DNA from: Clostridium_AW malenominatum
GTDB taxonomy: Bacteria > Bacillota > Clostridia > Clostridiales > Clostridiaceae
Direction of reading: 5' to 3'
DNA: 64,000 bases
Assembly: GCF_039521365.1 (NCBI RefSeq)
Contig: NZ_BAAACF010000001.1
Coordinates: 124,001 to 188,000, forward strand
The notes under the pieces: generated by a model
The model's input: only the letters and a program-made list of their open reading frames with translations
Told to the model about the DNA's origin: nothing
Database searches by the model: none
Shown here: positions 9,569 to 18,296 of the stretch, piece after piece
Numbering within the stretch: position 1 is the stretch's first letter
How the letters are laid out: the number at the start of each line of letters is the position of its first letter
Translations under genes and position numbers: made by a program

Positions 9569-10570
9569 GTGGGATTTTCAATGTCATCAAAGAAATTTAA
9601 TAATTTAATGAATGAATTAATGAAAAACTATAGAATATATGCACCAAAGCTTTTAAAAAATAAAGGGACCTTTTCAGATACAGACATGGTAAGGTATGGA
9701 GAAGTAAGTAAAATTGAGGAAATAGAATTTAATAAAAAATCCTTATTTTCTCCAAAAGAGGTTATACTTCCAATAACTCAAACTTTATTTTATTTTACAG
9801 AAGATGAAGTTATAGAACCTAAGGTAGAGGAAAAAAATATACTTATATTTTTAAGAAGCTGTGATATTCATGCTACTAAAAGATTAGATGAAATATATCT
9901 AAAAAATGGCGGAGTAGATCCTTATTATAAGAGATTAAGGGATAAAGTAAAATTTGTTTTAATAGAGTGCGAGAAGAGTTTTGAAAACTGTTTTTGTGTA
10001 AGTATGGATACAAATAAAACAGAAGATTATTCATTATTTGTTAAGAAGCAAGGGGATATGGTTTCGGTACAGTGTAAAGACGAAGAGCTAATTCACTTGT
10101 TTCATGATGAAGAAAAACAAGAAGTAGCACCTAAATTTATAGAGGAAAACAATATAGAGGTAAAAATACCTGAAGGGTTAAATAATAGTATATTTAAATC
10201 TGAAGTTTGGAAAGAATATTCCTCAAGATGCATAGCTTGTGGTAAATGTAATACAGTATGCGGTACCTGCGCTTGCTTCACAATGCAGGATATATTTTAT
10301 AAAGACAATAGCAATGTGGGAGAGAGAAGAAGAGTTTGGGCTTCATGCCAAACAGAAGGTTTTACATCAATGGCTGGAGGACATGGATTTAGGAAAGATA
10401 AAGGGGAAAGAATGAGATTTAAGGTAATGCACAAGGTGTACGACTTTAAGAAAAGGTTCGGGTACCATATGTGTGTTGGTTGTGGAAGATGTGACGATAT
10501 TTGCCCGGAATATATTTCTTTTTCAAATTGTGTTAATAAATTAAATGAAGCAGTTAAGGAGGAGAGTTAA
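9569..10570 (+). CDS. asrA: Anaerobic sulfite reductase subunit A
   Basis: Iron-sulfur electron-transfer subunit of the siroheme anaerobic sulfite reductase, 333 residues. The C-terminal part has two ferredoxin-type clusters: CIACGKCNTVCGTC near residue 220 and CVGCGRCDDICPE near 303. I chose the GTG at 9569 because GGAGGAGC is about seven bases upstream; the ATG at 9581 would be too far from it. The gene follows the FNT gene by 1 bp and abuts asrB. It is expected to pass electrons, together with AsrB, to AsrC. Confidence 0.95.
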   Translation: MGFSMSSKKFNNLMNELMKNYRIYAPKLLKNKGTFSDTDMVRYGEVSKIEEIEFNKKSLFSPKEVILPITQTLFYFTEDEVIEPKVEEKNILIFLRSCDIHATKRLDEIYLKNGGVDPYYKRLRDKVKFVLIECEKSFENCFCVSMDTNKTEDYSLFVKKQGDMVSVQCKDEELIHLFHDEEKQEVAPKFIEENNIEVKIPEGLNNSIFKSEVWKEYSSRCIACGKCNTVCGTCACFTMQDIFYKDNSNVGERRRVWASCQTEGFTSMAGGHGFRKDKGERMRFKVMHKVYDFKKRFGYHMCVGCGRCDDICPEYISFSNCVNKLNEAVKEES

Positions 10571-11365
10571 TTGGAGAATAATATATATTTGCCATTTAAA
10601 TCAAAAATAATTAGTATAAAACCTCATACGGAAATAGACTATACCTTTAGAATGGAATTTGAAGGAGAAGTAAAGCCTGGACAGTTTTTTGAAGTATCCA
10701 TTCCAAAATACGGAGAGGCTCCTATATCTGTTTCTGAAATTGGGGAAAACTATGTGGATTTGACTATAAGAAAAGTAGGAAAGGTAACAGATGTAATTCA
10801 CACCTTTTTTCCAGGAAACCATCTTTTTATGAGAGGACCCTTTGGAAATGGTTTTGATATAAATTTATACAAAGGAAAAGAAGTAATTGTTGCAGCAGGT
10901 GGAACGGGACTAGCACCAGTAAAGGGTATTGTAGATTATTTTGCAAAGCATGTGGATGAAGTGAAAAGTTTTACTTTACTTTGTGGATTTAAATCTCCAA
11001 AGGACATTTTGTTTAAAGAAGATCTTGCAAAATGGGAAGAAACTATAAAAACTATAATAACAGTGGATAATGGAGATGAAAACTATAAAGGGAATACTGG
11101 ACTTATAACAAAGTATGTAGAGGGTTTAAATATAGAAAATGCTGATGAAACTACCGTTGTAGTGGTGGGGCCTCCTATTATGATGAAATTTACTCTACCT
11201 GAATTTTTAAAAAGAGGAATAAAGGAAGAGAATATATGGGTTTCTTATGAAAGAAAAATGTGTTGTGGAGTAGGAAAGTGCGGCCATTGCAAAATAGATG
11301 ATACTTACATTTGTTTAGATGGACCTGTATTTAATTACACTAAAGCTAAGGAACTTATAGATTAG
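10571..11365 (+). CDS. asrB: Anaerobic sulfite reductase subunit B
   Basis: Flavin-containing electron-input subunit related to dihydroorotate dehydrogenase electron-transfer proteins, 264 residues. A ferredoxin-reductase-like FAD domain is followed by a nucleotide-binding domain (VAAGGTGLAPVKGIVDYF near residue 108). A 2Fe-2S cluster loop, CCGVGKCGHCKID, lies near residue 235. The start codon is TTG, directly after the asrA stop, with AAGGAGGAG upstream. It would oxidise NAD(P)H and deliver electrons to AsrA and AsrC in the cytoplasm. Confidence 0.95.
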   Translation: MENNIYLPFKSKIISIKPHTEIDYTFRMEFEGEVKPGQFFEVSIPKYGEAPISVSEIGENYVDLTIRKVGKVTDVIHTFFPGNHLFMRGPFGNGFDINLYKGKEVIVAAGGTGLAPVKGIVDYFAKHVDEVKSFTLLCGFKSPKDILFKEDLAKWEETIKTIITVDNGDENYKGNTGLITKYVEGLNIENADETTVVVVGPPIMMKFTLPEFLKRGIKEENIWVSYERKMCCGVGKCGHCKIDDTYICLDGPVFNYTKAKELID

Positions 11366-11376
11366 GGGGTGAAGTA

Positions 11377-12327
11377 ATGGATATTAATACAAAATCCTTG
11401 AAGAAAAATGCCTTTAGAGTGACTAAGGAAAGAGGAAAGACAGCGGCAAGGGTAAGGGTACCTGGAGGACATTTAGAAGCAAAATATCTAACGCTTCTTC
11501 AAGAAATTGCAGAAAAATACGGTAATGGAACTCTGCATATAACCACAAGACAGGGCTTTGAGATACCAGGTATTTCAATGAAGTATATTCCTGAAGTTAA
11601 TAAGGAACTTCAACCTATTATAGAGGGATTGGAAATAAATCAACAAAATCCTAATGGAGGGTATTCAGCTTCAGGAACTAGAAATGTTTCTGCATGTATT
11701 GGAAACAATGTATGTCCTTTTGCAAATTATAATACCACCAAATTTGCTAAGAAAATTGAAAAGGCGATTTTCCCTAATGACTATCATGTGAAAATTGCTC
11801 TTACAGGATGTCCTAATGATTGTATTAAATCAAGAATGCATGATTTTGGAATTATAGGTATGACAGAGCCTGAATACGATGCATATAGATGTATAGGCTG
11901 TGAAGCTTGTGTAACTAACTGCCAGAAAAGAGCAACAGGAGCATTAACCTTTGAAAATTACAAGGTAGTAAGGGATCATAGCAAATGCATAGGTTGCGGT
12001 GAGTGTATAGGAAAGTGTCCAACCTCTGCTTGGAGCAGAAGCGAAGAAAAATATTATAAATTAGTTATAATGGGTAGGACAGGAAAGAAAAACCCTAGAA
12101 TAGCTAGAGACTTTATAACTTGGATAGATGAAGAAAGTATTATTAATATAATTTTAAATACCTATGATTATATTAAAGAATATATAGATAAAGATGCACC
12201 AGGTGGTAAGGAGCATATTGGATATATAGTAGATAGAACAGGATATCAGGAATTTAAGAAATGGGCTTTAAAGAATGTAAATTTAAGTAGTAAGGCTAAG
12301 GTAGAAGATAATATAAATTGGTTTTAA
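11377..12327 (+). CDS. asrC: Anaerobic sulfite reductase subunit C (siroheme, catalytic)
   Basis: Catalytic subunit that reduces sulfite to sulfide with six electrons at a siroheme-4Fe4S centre, 316 residues. Siroheme/cluster cysteines are visible in CIGNNVCPFANYNTTKF near residue 107 and TGCPNDC near 145. Two ferredoxin clusters follow: CIGCEACVTNCQK near 172 and CIGCGECIGKCP near 203. It is the last gene of the FNT-asrABC operon, with AGGGGGTGA before the ATG and a terminator after the stop. The full set implies that this organism reduces sulfite to sulfide. Confidence 0.96.
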   Translation: MDINTKSLKKNAFRVTKERGKTAARVRVPGGHLEAKYLTLLQEIAEKYGNGTLHITTRQGFEIPGISMKYIPEVNKELQPIIEGLEINQQNPNGGYSASGTRNVSACIGNNVCPFANYNTTKFAKKIEKAIFPNDYHVKIALTGCPNDCIKSRMHDFGIIGMTEPEYDAYRCIGCEACVTNCQKRATGALTFENYKVVRDHSKCIGCGECIGKCPTSAWSRSEEKYYKLVIMGRTGKKNPRIARDFITWIDEESIINIILNTYDYIKEYIDKDAPGGKEHIGYIVDRTGYQEFKKWALKNVNLSSKAKVEDNINWF

Positions 12328-12329
12328 GA

Positions 12330-12355
12330 AAGAGCATCCATGAGATGCTCTTTTT
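12330..12355 (+). terminator. Terminator of the asr operon
   Basis: A 9-bp perfect stem (AAGAGCATC / GATGCTCTT) with a 5-nt loop is followed by Ts, 3 bp after the asrC stop. Confidence 0.93.
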
Positions 12356-12432
12356 CACATAATATATATTTGACAATAAAAATCTATAAAGTTAGAATTA
12401 AGTTGGGAATATGTATAAAGGAGATGTTTTAC

Positions 12433-13443
12433 TTGGAATATAGAATATTGGGGAAATCAGAACTTAGCGTATCATCCATAGGATTTGGTGGTATTCCAAT
12501 ACAAAGGACTAATAAAGAAGAAGTTAAAAGGTTATTAATTAAATGTGAAGAGTTAGGTATTAACTTTATGGATACTGCAAGAGGATACACTGTATCAGAG
12601 GAATATTTAGGTTATGGATTAGAAGGCAGAAGAGATAAATGGATTATTGCAACAAAGTCTATGGCTAGAGATAAAGAAGCTATGATTAAGGATGTTGAAA
12701 TAAGCTTAAAAAATTTGAAAACCAATTATATAGATTTATACCAGCTACATAATGTTAAAACTGAAGAAGACTATAATAAGGTTTTAAGTGAAGATGGTGC
12801 ATATTACGGGCTATTAGAAATGAAGAAAAAAGGAAAGATAGGGCATATAGGTATAACTTCTCATAGTTTAGATATTTTAAAAATTGCAATTGAAACTGGA
12901 AAGTTTGAGAGTATAATGTATCCATATAATATTGTAGAATCTCAAGGAGAAGAATTATTTAAAAGGTGCAAAGAATTAAACATAGGGGTTATTGCCATGA
13001 AACCAATGGCAGGGGGAGCTTTAGAGGATGGAACTTTAGCACTAAAATTCATAATAAATAATGAAAATGTAACAACAGCCATACCTGGAATGGCAACTAT
13101 TGAGGAGATAGAAGAGAACTCAGAGGTAGGAAATAATAGTTTGCTGCTATCCCCAGAGGAAAAAATGAAAACAGAAGAAATAAGAAATAGCCTGGGAACA
13201 GAATTTTGTAGAAGATGTGGGTATTGTGGTCCATGCCCACAAAATATAGACATACCTGGTTTATTTATTTTAAGAGGATATAAAGAAAGATATGGACTGG
13301 AAGGTTGGGCAGAAGCTAGATATGCATCTACGAACTATAGGGCAAAAGATTGCGTTCAATGTGGAAGTTGTGAGAAGAAATGTCCTTATGATTTGCCTAT
13401 AATAAAGATGTTAAAAGAGGTAAGAAGTTGTTTTAATGAATAG
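12433..13443 (+). CDS. Aldo/keto reductase with C-terminal ferredoxin-like cluster
   Basis: A 336-residue protein with an N-terminal aldo/keto reductase TIM barrel. FMDTARGYTVSEEYLG near residue 48 holds the Asp and Tyr of the catalytic site, and Lys and His appear in WIIATKS and YQLHN. The C-terminal extension carries CRRCGYCGPCPQN near 258 and CVQCGSCEKKCPYDLP near 308, a common fusion in anaerobes (COG1453 type). TTG 12433 lies eight bases after AAAGGAG and gives the usual N-terminus; ATG 12424 overlaps that site. The electron donor and substrate are unknown. The gene stands alone between two terminators. Confidence 0.88.
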   Translation: MEYRILGKSELSVSSIGFGGIPIQRTNKEEVKRLLIKCEELGINFMDTARGYTVSEEYLGYGLEGRRDKWIIATKSMARDKEAMIKDVEISLKNLKTNYIDLYQLHNVKTEEDYNKVLSEDGAYYGLLEMKKKGKIGHIGITSHSLDILKIAIETGKFESIMYPYNIVESQGEELFKRCKELNIGVIAMKPMAGGALEDGTLALKFIINNENVTTAIPGMATIEEIEENSEVGNNSLLLSPEEKMKTEEIRNSLGTEFCRRCGYCGPCPQNIDIPGLFILRGYKERYGLEGWAEARYASTNYRAKDCVQCGSCEKKCPYDLPIIKMLKEVRSCFNE

Positions 13444-13484
13444 AAAATTTTCAAAAAATATTTTTAAAATAGTACAAACTATTG

Positions 13485-13586
13485 TATAATATAAAAATAT
13501 ATGGACAGAAATAAAATACAATACAATACAATTAAATTTTAGGACAACTGATTCTTTAATGCACCTATTAGGTGCAATTTTTTTTA
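13485..13586 (+). promoter_or_regulatory. Possible -10 box and short terminated leader before the DUF554 gene
   Basis: TATAAT at 13485-13490 is followed about 70 bp later by a 6-bp hairpin (GCACCT-ATT-AGGTGC, 13561-13575) and a run of eight Ts. A transcript from this box would end before the DUF554 gene unless the terminator is bypassed. The terminator could also simply serve the upstream reductase gene. Confidence 0.5.
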
Positions 13587-13610
13587 GTATAATGATATGG
13601 AGTGATAATT

Positions 13611-14297
13611 TTGTTAGGAGTATTAGTAAATGGAGCAGCAGTAGCCATAGGAAGTAGTATAGGATTATTATTTAAAAAGGGAATAAAAGAAAAGTTTAGA
13701 ATAACCGTAATGAATGGACTAGCCCTATGTGTAATACTGATTGGAGTATCTGGATCATTAAAGAGTAAAGATTTAAATTCAATAATCCTTAGTATGGTAA
13801 TAGGCTCTATCATTGGAGAGTTTATAGATATAGATATGAGGTTACAAAAGATGGGGGACAACCTTCAAAGCAAGTTTAAGGAAAAAGGGGGAAGGTTTTC
13901 TCAAGGCTTCGTAGCAGCGACCTTGCTTATGTGTGTGGGAGCTATGAGTATAGTAGGTTCTTTAGAAAGTGGCTTAACAGGAAATCATTCTACTCTATAT
14001 GCGAAATCCTTATTAGATGGTTTTGCAGCAATTATATTTGCATCAACTTATGGAGTAGGAGTATTGTTTGCCTCCGTATCAATAATTTTATACCAAGGAA
14101 TAATTGCGCTATCTGCAACAATGATAAAGGGAATACTAATAGCTAGCGTAGTAGATAATATAACTGCAGTGGGAAGTCTTTTAATAGTGGGATTAGGCTT
14201 TAATATGTTAGGAATGACGAAAATTAAAGTAGCCAATTTAGTTCCAGCCATGTTTATGCCGTTTTTATATCAAATAGTTATTACTTTAGTGTCTTAG
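13611..14297 (+). CDS. DUF554 family membrane protein
   Basis: A 228-residue multi-pass membrane protein with about seven hydrophobic segments, matching the DUF554 (YqgA/YdfK-like) family. The family opening LGVLVNGAAVAIGSSIGLLF and the internal GFVAATLLMCVGAMSIVGSL near residue 100 are visible. TTG 13611 is preferred because GGAGTG lies six to eight bases upstream and homologues start near this Leu-Gly. GTG 13602 is the alternative. The molecular function of the family is not known. It is monocistronic, with no informative neighbours. Confidence 0.82.
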   Translation: MLGVLVNGAAVAIGSSIGLLFKKGIKEKFRITVMNGLALCVILIGVSGSLKSKDLNSIILSMVIGSIIGEFIDIDMRLQKMGDNLQSKFKEKGGRFSQGFVAATLLMCVGAMSIVGSLESGLTGNHSTLYAKSLLDGFAAIIFASTYGVGVLFASVSIILYQGIIALSATMIKGILIASVVDNITAVGSLLIVGLGFNMLGMTKIKVANLVPAMFMPFLYQIVITLVS

Positions 14298-14433
14298 TTT
14301 TTTAGATTTTTAGTGCTTTACTTGTGGTAGAAATTCTGTAAGAATTTCATCATAACCTATTTAACTAAGGAACTAATTAACTAAAAAACTGAGAAAATGA
14401 TGTGAAATATCATTTTCACGAAAGGTGGTTAAT

Positions 14434-15816
14434 ATGACAAAAATTATACCTGTAGAGAAAAATAAAGAATATATAGTAGAAATAACTGGTTTTGGCAGTG
14501 AAGGAGAAGGTGTGGCAAAAGTTCAGGATTTTACAATTTTTATTCCCCGGGCAATAAAAGGGGAAAAGTGTAAAATCAAAGTAGTAAAGATAAACAAAAA
14601 TTTTGCTTTTGGAAAACTTATAGAAGTTATAGAACCTTCACCTCACAGGAAAGAACCTATTTGTAACATATACAATCAGTGCGGAGGATGTCAAATTCAG
14701 CACTTGTCTTATGAAGGCCAATTAGAGTTTAAAAGACAAAAGGTGCAGGATGTGATGAAAAGAATAGGGAAAATAGATGTAGAAGTAAAGCCAGTTATAG
14801 GAATGACAAATCCTTATAAATATAGAAATAAAGTGCAACTACCAGTGGGTATGGAAAATGAGGAGATTTCTATAGGTTTTTATGCTCAAAGAAGTCATAG
14901 AATAATTAATATAGATAATTGTCACATTCAAGAGGAAGTTGGAGATAAAGTAATTTCCATTACAAAAGATTGGATAAAAAAATATAATATAGAAACTTAC
15001 CATGAAGAAACTCATGAGGGAATTATACGCCATATTATGATAAGAAAAGCCTTTAAAACTGGGGAAGTAATGGTGGTTATAGTTACAAGGGGAGAAGAAC
15101 TTCCTTATAAGAATGAATTTGTAGATATGATGATTAAAAATATATCTGGATTAGTAAGTGTAATTCAAAACGTAAACAAGGATAAAACCAATGTGGTGTT
15201 AGGTCTTAAGAATAAAACCCTATGGGGAAAAGACACAATTGTAGATTACATAGGAAAGTACAAATTTAATATATCGCCACTTTCATTTTTTCAAGTAAAC
15301 CCTGTGCAAACGGAAATATTATATGAAAGGGCTTTAGAATATGCTGACTTAAGTGGAGAGGAAGTAGTCTTTGATGCTTACTGCGGTACGGGAACCATAT
15401 CTCTTTTCTTATCGGAAAAAGCTAAAAAGGTTTATGGAGTTGAAATAATTCCAGAAGCCATAGAAAATGCAAAGATAAATGCGGTGGAAAATAGAGTAAA
15501 TAATGCTGAGTTCATTGTAGGGAAGTCAGAAGAAGTTATACCTAGCCTTATAGATAAAGGCATAATAGCGGATGTGGTGGTAGTGGATCCCCCAAGAAAG
15601 GGATGCGAAAAGTCTTTACTAGAGGCCATAGCGAAAATCGAACCTAAGAGAATAGTTTACGTATCCTGCGATCCAGCTACTTTGGCTAGAGATTTAGGTA
15701 TATTGGAAGAACTAGGATATAAGACCATGAAGGTACAGCCTGTGGATATGTTTCCTATGACGGGTCATGTGGAGTGTGTGGTTATGATGACACGTTATAA
15801 TCATAAGGAGAAATAG
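14434..15816 (+). CDS. rlmD: 23S rRNA (uracil-C5)-methyltransferase RlmD family
   Basis: SAM-dependent RNA m5U methyltransferase, 460 residues. An N-terminal TRAM domain (GFGSEGEGVAKV) is followed by iron-sulfur cysteines in ICNIYNQCGGCQ near residue 78. The SAM site DAYCGTGT starts at residue 315, and the catalytic cysteine lies in VSCDPATLARDL near 412. ATG 14434 has AAAGGTGG upstream; an in-frame GTG at 14425 overlaps that site. A hairpin (GAAAATGAT / ATCATTTTC, 14393-14417) precedes the ribosome binding site. A decayed partial copy lies 2.5 kb downstream. Gram-positive members may modify U747, U1939 or both, so site specificity is uncertain. Confidence 0.95.
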   Translation: MTKIIPVEKNKEYIVEITGFGSEGEGVAKVQDFTIFIPRAIKGEKCKIKVVKINKNFAFGKLIEVIEPSPHRKEPICNIYNQCGGCQIQHLSYEGQLEFKRQKVQDVMKRIGKIDVEVKPVIGMTNPYKYRNKVQLPVGMENEEISIGFYAQRSHRIINIDNCHIQEEVGDKVISITKDWIKKYNIETYHEETHEGIIRHIMIRKAFKTGEVMVVIVTRGEELPYKNEFVDMMIKNISGLVSVIQNVNKDKTNVVLGLKNKTLWGKDTIVDYIGKYKFNISPLSFFQVNPVQTEILYERALEYADLSGEEVVFDAYCGTGTISLFLSEKAKKVYGVEIIPEAIENAKINAVENRVNNAEFIVGKSEEVIPSLIDKGIIADVVVVDPPRKGCEKSLLEAIAKIEPKRIVYVSCDPATLARDLGILEELGYKTMKVQPVDMFPMTGHVECVVMMTRYNHKEK

Positions 15817-15934
15817 GCGGTTTGATCACAACATATAGTAGTTTGAAAGCAAAAAATGGGCTTTTGAAGTAATAAGTAATTAAAAATTCTTTCCATCAGT
15901 TGGAAAGGGAGTTTATATAATCTTTATATGTGTT

Positions 15935-16514
15935 AGATGTTAAGTTAAGTTGACAAATCTCCATTTTCACTTGGTAGAAAACAATTTTTATTTCAAGTAT
16001 ACTGTATCTATAAGTTAACTTGAAATAATAGAAAGGCTGGTGATTATTATATCATTAGGCGAAAAATTATTAGATTTGCGTAAAAAGGCAGGTTTATCTC
16101 AGGAAGATGTTGCTGATAGATTAGGTGTATCTCGACAAACGGTAAGTAAATGGGAGACCGACCAAACGGTTCCTGAATTGATTAAAGCGAAATTACTAAG
16201 TCAACTATACAATGTAAGTTATGACTATCTTATTAGTGGAAGCCATATTGGTGGTGATGTTACCAGTATCGAAATGATAGTTGATGAAATTGACTGGACT
16301 AGTGCATGGAGCAAAAAGTATCCGATTTTAGCTTCATATCAAGGTATAGAAGGAATAAATACCTATTGTGAGAAGATATCCGAGTTGTACGACACTTTGA
16401 AAAATGAGTTTGATTTTAACGATGTGGATACTGTTTTGATTTTAAAAGATATTCTTTATCAAAAATACAAGATGGCAAAAAAGAAAGCCAAGTAAAAGGA
16501 GCGTATCCTTTATC
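15935..16514 (+). repeat. Direct repeat, copy 1 (XRE gene plus upstream region)
   Basis: About 575 bp covering the promoter region, an XRE gene and a few bases after its stop. It is repeated in the same orientation at 32931-33506, at roughly 93% identity by eye. Similarity starts at AGATGTTAAGTT and ends just after GCGTATCCTTTAT. The two copies bracket a 17-kb accessory region. Confidence 0.9.
16040..16495 (+). CDS. XRE-family transcriptional regulator, copy 1 (start codon altered)
   Basis: A small regulator of about 150 residues with an N-terminal Cro/C1-type helix-turn-helix (GLSQEDVADRLGVSRQTVSKWE). The C-terminal region (SYDYLISGSHIGGD onward) has no recognisable domain. It differs from the copy at 33045 at eight residues. 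The codon that is ATG in the other copy is ATA here, so translation must use GTG 16040, which lies too close to GAAAGG, or another non-standard codon. Expression may therefore be weak or lost. A perfect AAGTTAACTT palindrome upstream could be an operator. Targets are unknown. Confidence 0.7.
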   Translation: MIIISLGEKLLDLRKKAGLSQEDVADRLGVSRQTVSKWETDQTVPELIKAKLLSQLYNVSYDYLISGSHIGGDVTSIEMIVDEIDWTSAWSKKYPILASYQGIEGINTYCEKISELYDTLKNEFDFNDVDTVLILKDILYQKYKMAKKKAK

Positions 16515-16936
16515 ACAGAAATTAAATGGAGAAAGAACAATTTAATAAATCTGAAATTGGTCAAAGACTTATGAGGCCCTGTTCTTCGTTACTGAAAAAC
16601 AGAGCCTTTTTTTTATTGCCTGATTTGCAGAAAAAGAGAGGACTGAGAAGAGCACTTGCAAGATCTATGAGTGGAACGCTACTCTCTGCTATAGAAATAG
16701 AAATACAATTAATCTACGGATTTAAATCTCGTGCCTGGGGTTATCTTCAATTCTCCCAGTGTCCTATTTAGTTTAACATACATAGTTTATTTTTCTTTTT
16801 TGGAATACCTTTAGTTTCACTAAGTAATTGGAGTATGCTGAACTTTTCCTTGAAATTTAACAATAAAATTCGTATAATACTACAATATGACATTGTTTTT
16901 AAAATATAGTATATAATTTCAGAAGGGAAAAATAGA
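16496..16936. other. Gene-free interval between XRE copy 1 and guaD
   Basis: It contains a terminator at 16574-16614. Beyond that I see only an 81-codon open frame (16526-16771) without a ribosome binding site, which runs through the terminator hairpin and is not credible. No purine-riboswitch core is recognisable upstream of guaD. Confidence 0.6.
16574..16614 (+). terminator. Terminator after XRE copy 1
   Basis: A stem AGGCCCTGTT / AACAGAGCCT (9 of 10 paired) with a 14-nt loop runs into eight Ts. Confidence 0.85.
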
Positions 16937-18196
16937 ATGACTATAAAAATACTAAAAGGTAATATTATACATGCACCATCATCAGATAAGCTATCTGTTC
17001 ATAAAGATAGTTTTCTTGTATCAAATGATGGTAAAATAGAAGGTGTTTATCAGGAAATTCCTGAAAAATACAAGGATATAGATATAAGTGATAAAGGTAA
17101 TTCACTAATAATACCTAGCTTTTGTGATATGCATCTACATGCATCACAGTTTTATCAAAGGGGCATTGGTATGGATAGGCCTCTATTAGATTGGCTTGAA
17201 ACGTATACATTCCCAAATGAAGCCAGATTTTCTGACAGTGAATATGCAAGGCGGGTGTATGAAGAATTTATTGAGGAAATAATTCGTCACGGTACACTTT
17301 CCTGTGCTATTTTTGCTACTGTACACTACGAGGCCACACATATACTTCTTGAGCTCTTAGAAAAAAAGGGAATTAACGCCTTCGTTGGAAAGCTTAATAT
17401 GGATAATAATTGTCCTGATTATATTCGAGAGGATACAATGCAGTCTTATCTAGATACTGAGCGTTTTATCGTAGAACACAAGGATTATCAAACGGCAAAG
17501 CCAATAATTACACCGCGGTTTTCACCATCCTGTACAGAAGACCTCCATCAAAAGTTAGGTTTGCTTGCAGATAAGTATAATACACCAGTACAATCACATT
17601 TATGCGAATCTATACCAGAGATAGAATGGGTGAAACAATTGTTTCCATCATATAAAAACTATGGAGAGGTTTATGCAAAAAATCGCTTACTTGGAAATGT
17701 TCCAACTTTAATGGCACACTGCATCGAGCTAAATGATGATGAGATAGAACTTATGAAAAATGAGAATTGTATTGCAGTTCACTGCCCTGATTCAAATATT
17801 AATGTATCAAGCGGTATTATGCCTGCAGAGTACCTTATGAGGAATAATATTAAGGTAGCGCTTGGCAGTGATATAGGTGGTGGACACTCTGTGGCTTTAT
17901 ACAGGACAATGGCTAGTGCAATACAAACTTCAAAAGCACGTAAATATGCTTATAATGATAGTGGACATCTGACTGTTGCTCAGGTTTTATATATGGCAAC
18001 AACAGTTGGCGGAAGCTTTTTCGGTAGGTTGGGAAACTTTAATGAAGGCTATGATTTTACAGCTCTTGTTATTGATGATAGTAATATATGCGGCTTTGAA
18101 ATGGAACCAGAGGAAAGGCTGGAGAGATTCTTATATATTGGAGACGATAGAAATATTAAAGAAAGATATATTAAGGGCGTATATATTGCTATTTAA
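16937..18196 (+). CDS. guaD: Guanine deaminase
   Basis: Amidohydrolase-fold enzyme converting guanine to xanthine and ammonia, 419 residues. Zinc-ligand motifs are visible: DMHLHASQ near residue 63, the family QFYQRGIGMDRPLLDWLETYTFPNE segment starting near 70, HLCES near 220, AHCIEL near 262 and LGSDIGGG near 311. A GAAGGGAAAA-type ribosome binding site precedes the ATG. It is monocistronic with no other purine genes nearby. It lies inside the accessory region between rlmD and the rlmD remnant, so it may have been acquired. Confidence 0.93.
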   Translation: MTIKILKGNIIHAPSSDKLSVHKDSFLVSNDGKIEGVYQEIPEKYKDIDISDKGNSLIIPSFCDMHLHASQFYQRGIGMDRPLLDWLETYTFPNEARFSDSEYARRVYEEFIEEIIRHGTLSCAIFATVHYEATHILLELLEKKGINAFVGKLNMDNNCPDYIREDTMQSYLDTERFIVEHKDYQTAKPIITPRFSPSCTEDLHQKLGLLADKYNTPVQSHLCESIPEIEWVKQLFPSYKNYGEVYAKNRLLGNVPTLMAHCIELNDDEIELMKNENCIAVHCPDSNINVSSGIMPAEYLMRNNIKVALGSDIGGGHSVALYRTMASAIQTSKARKYAYNDSGHLTVAQVLYMATTVGGSFFGRLGNFNEGYDFTALVIDDSNICGFEMEPEERLERFLYIGDDRNIKERYIKGVYIAI

Positions 18197-18267
18197 AGGT
18201 TTAATGCATCTATTTTCACCACGAAAGTTTATAAATACTAACACCTCGTAAGAACCCCGAGGGACGT

Positions 18268-18291
18268 AAACAAATTGTGAACAATTTGTTT
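18268..18291. repeat. 24-bp palindrome between guaD and the rlmD remnant
   Basis: AAACAAATTGT-GA-ACAATTTGTTT is a perfect inverted repeat with 11-bp arms. It is preceded by a small CCTCG/CGAGG hairpin and GGGACGTAAAC. A similar string, GAGGACGTAAGCAAAGTGTG, occurs near 43654, which hints at a dispersed repeat family. Confidence 0.55.
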
Positions 18292-18296
18292 TGCTA

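Noticed and set aside
16526..16771. 81-codon open frame after XRE copy 1
   Set aside because: It has no ribosome binding site, runs through a terminator hairpin and has no recognisable protein features.
16772..16936. Possible purine riboswitch before guaD
   Set aside because: The conserved core bases and three-stem layout of the purine aptamer are not visible.
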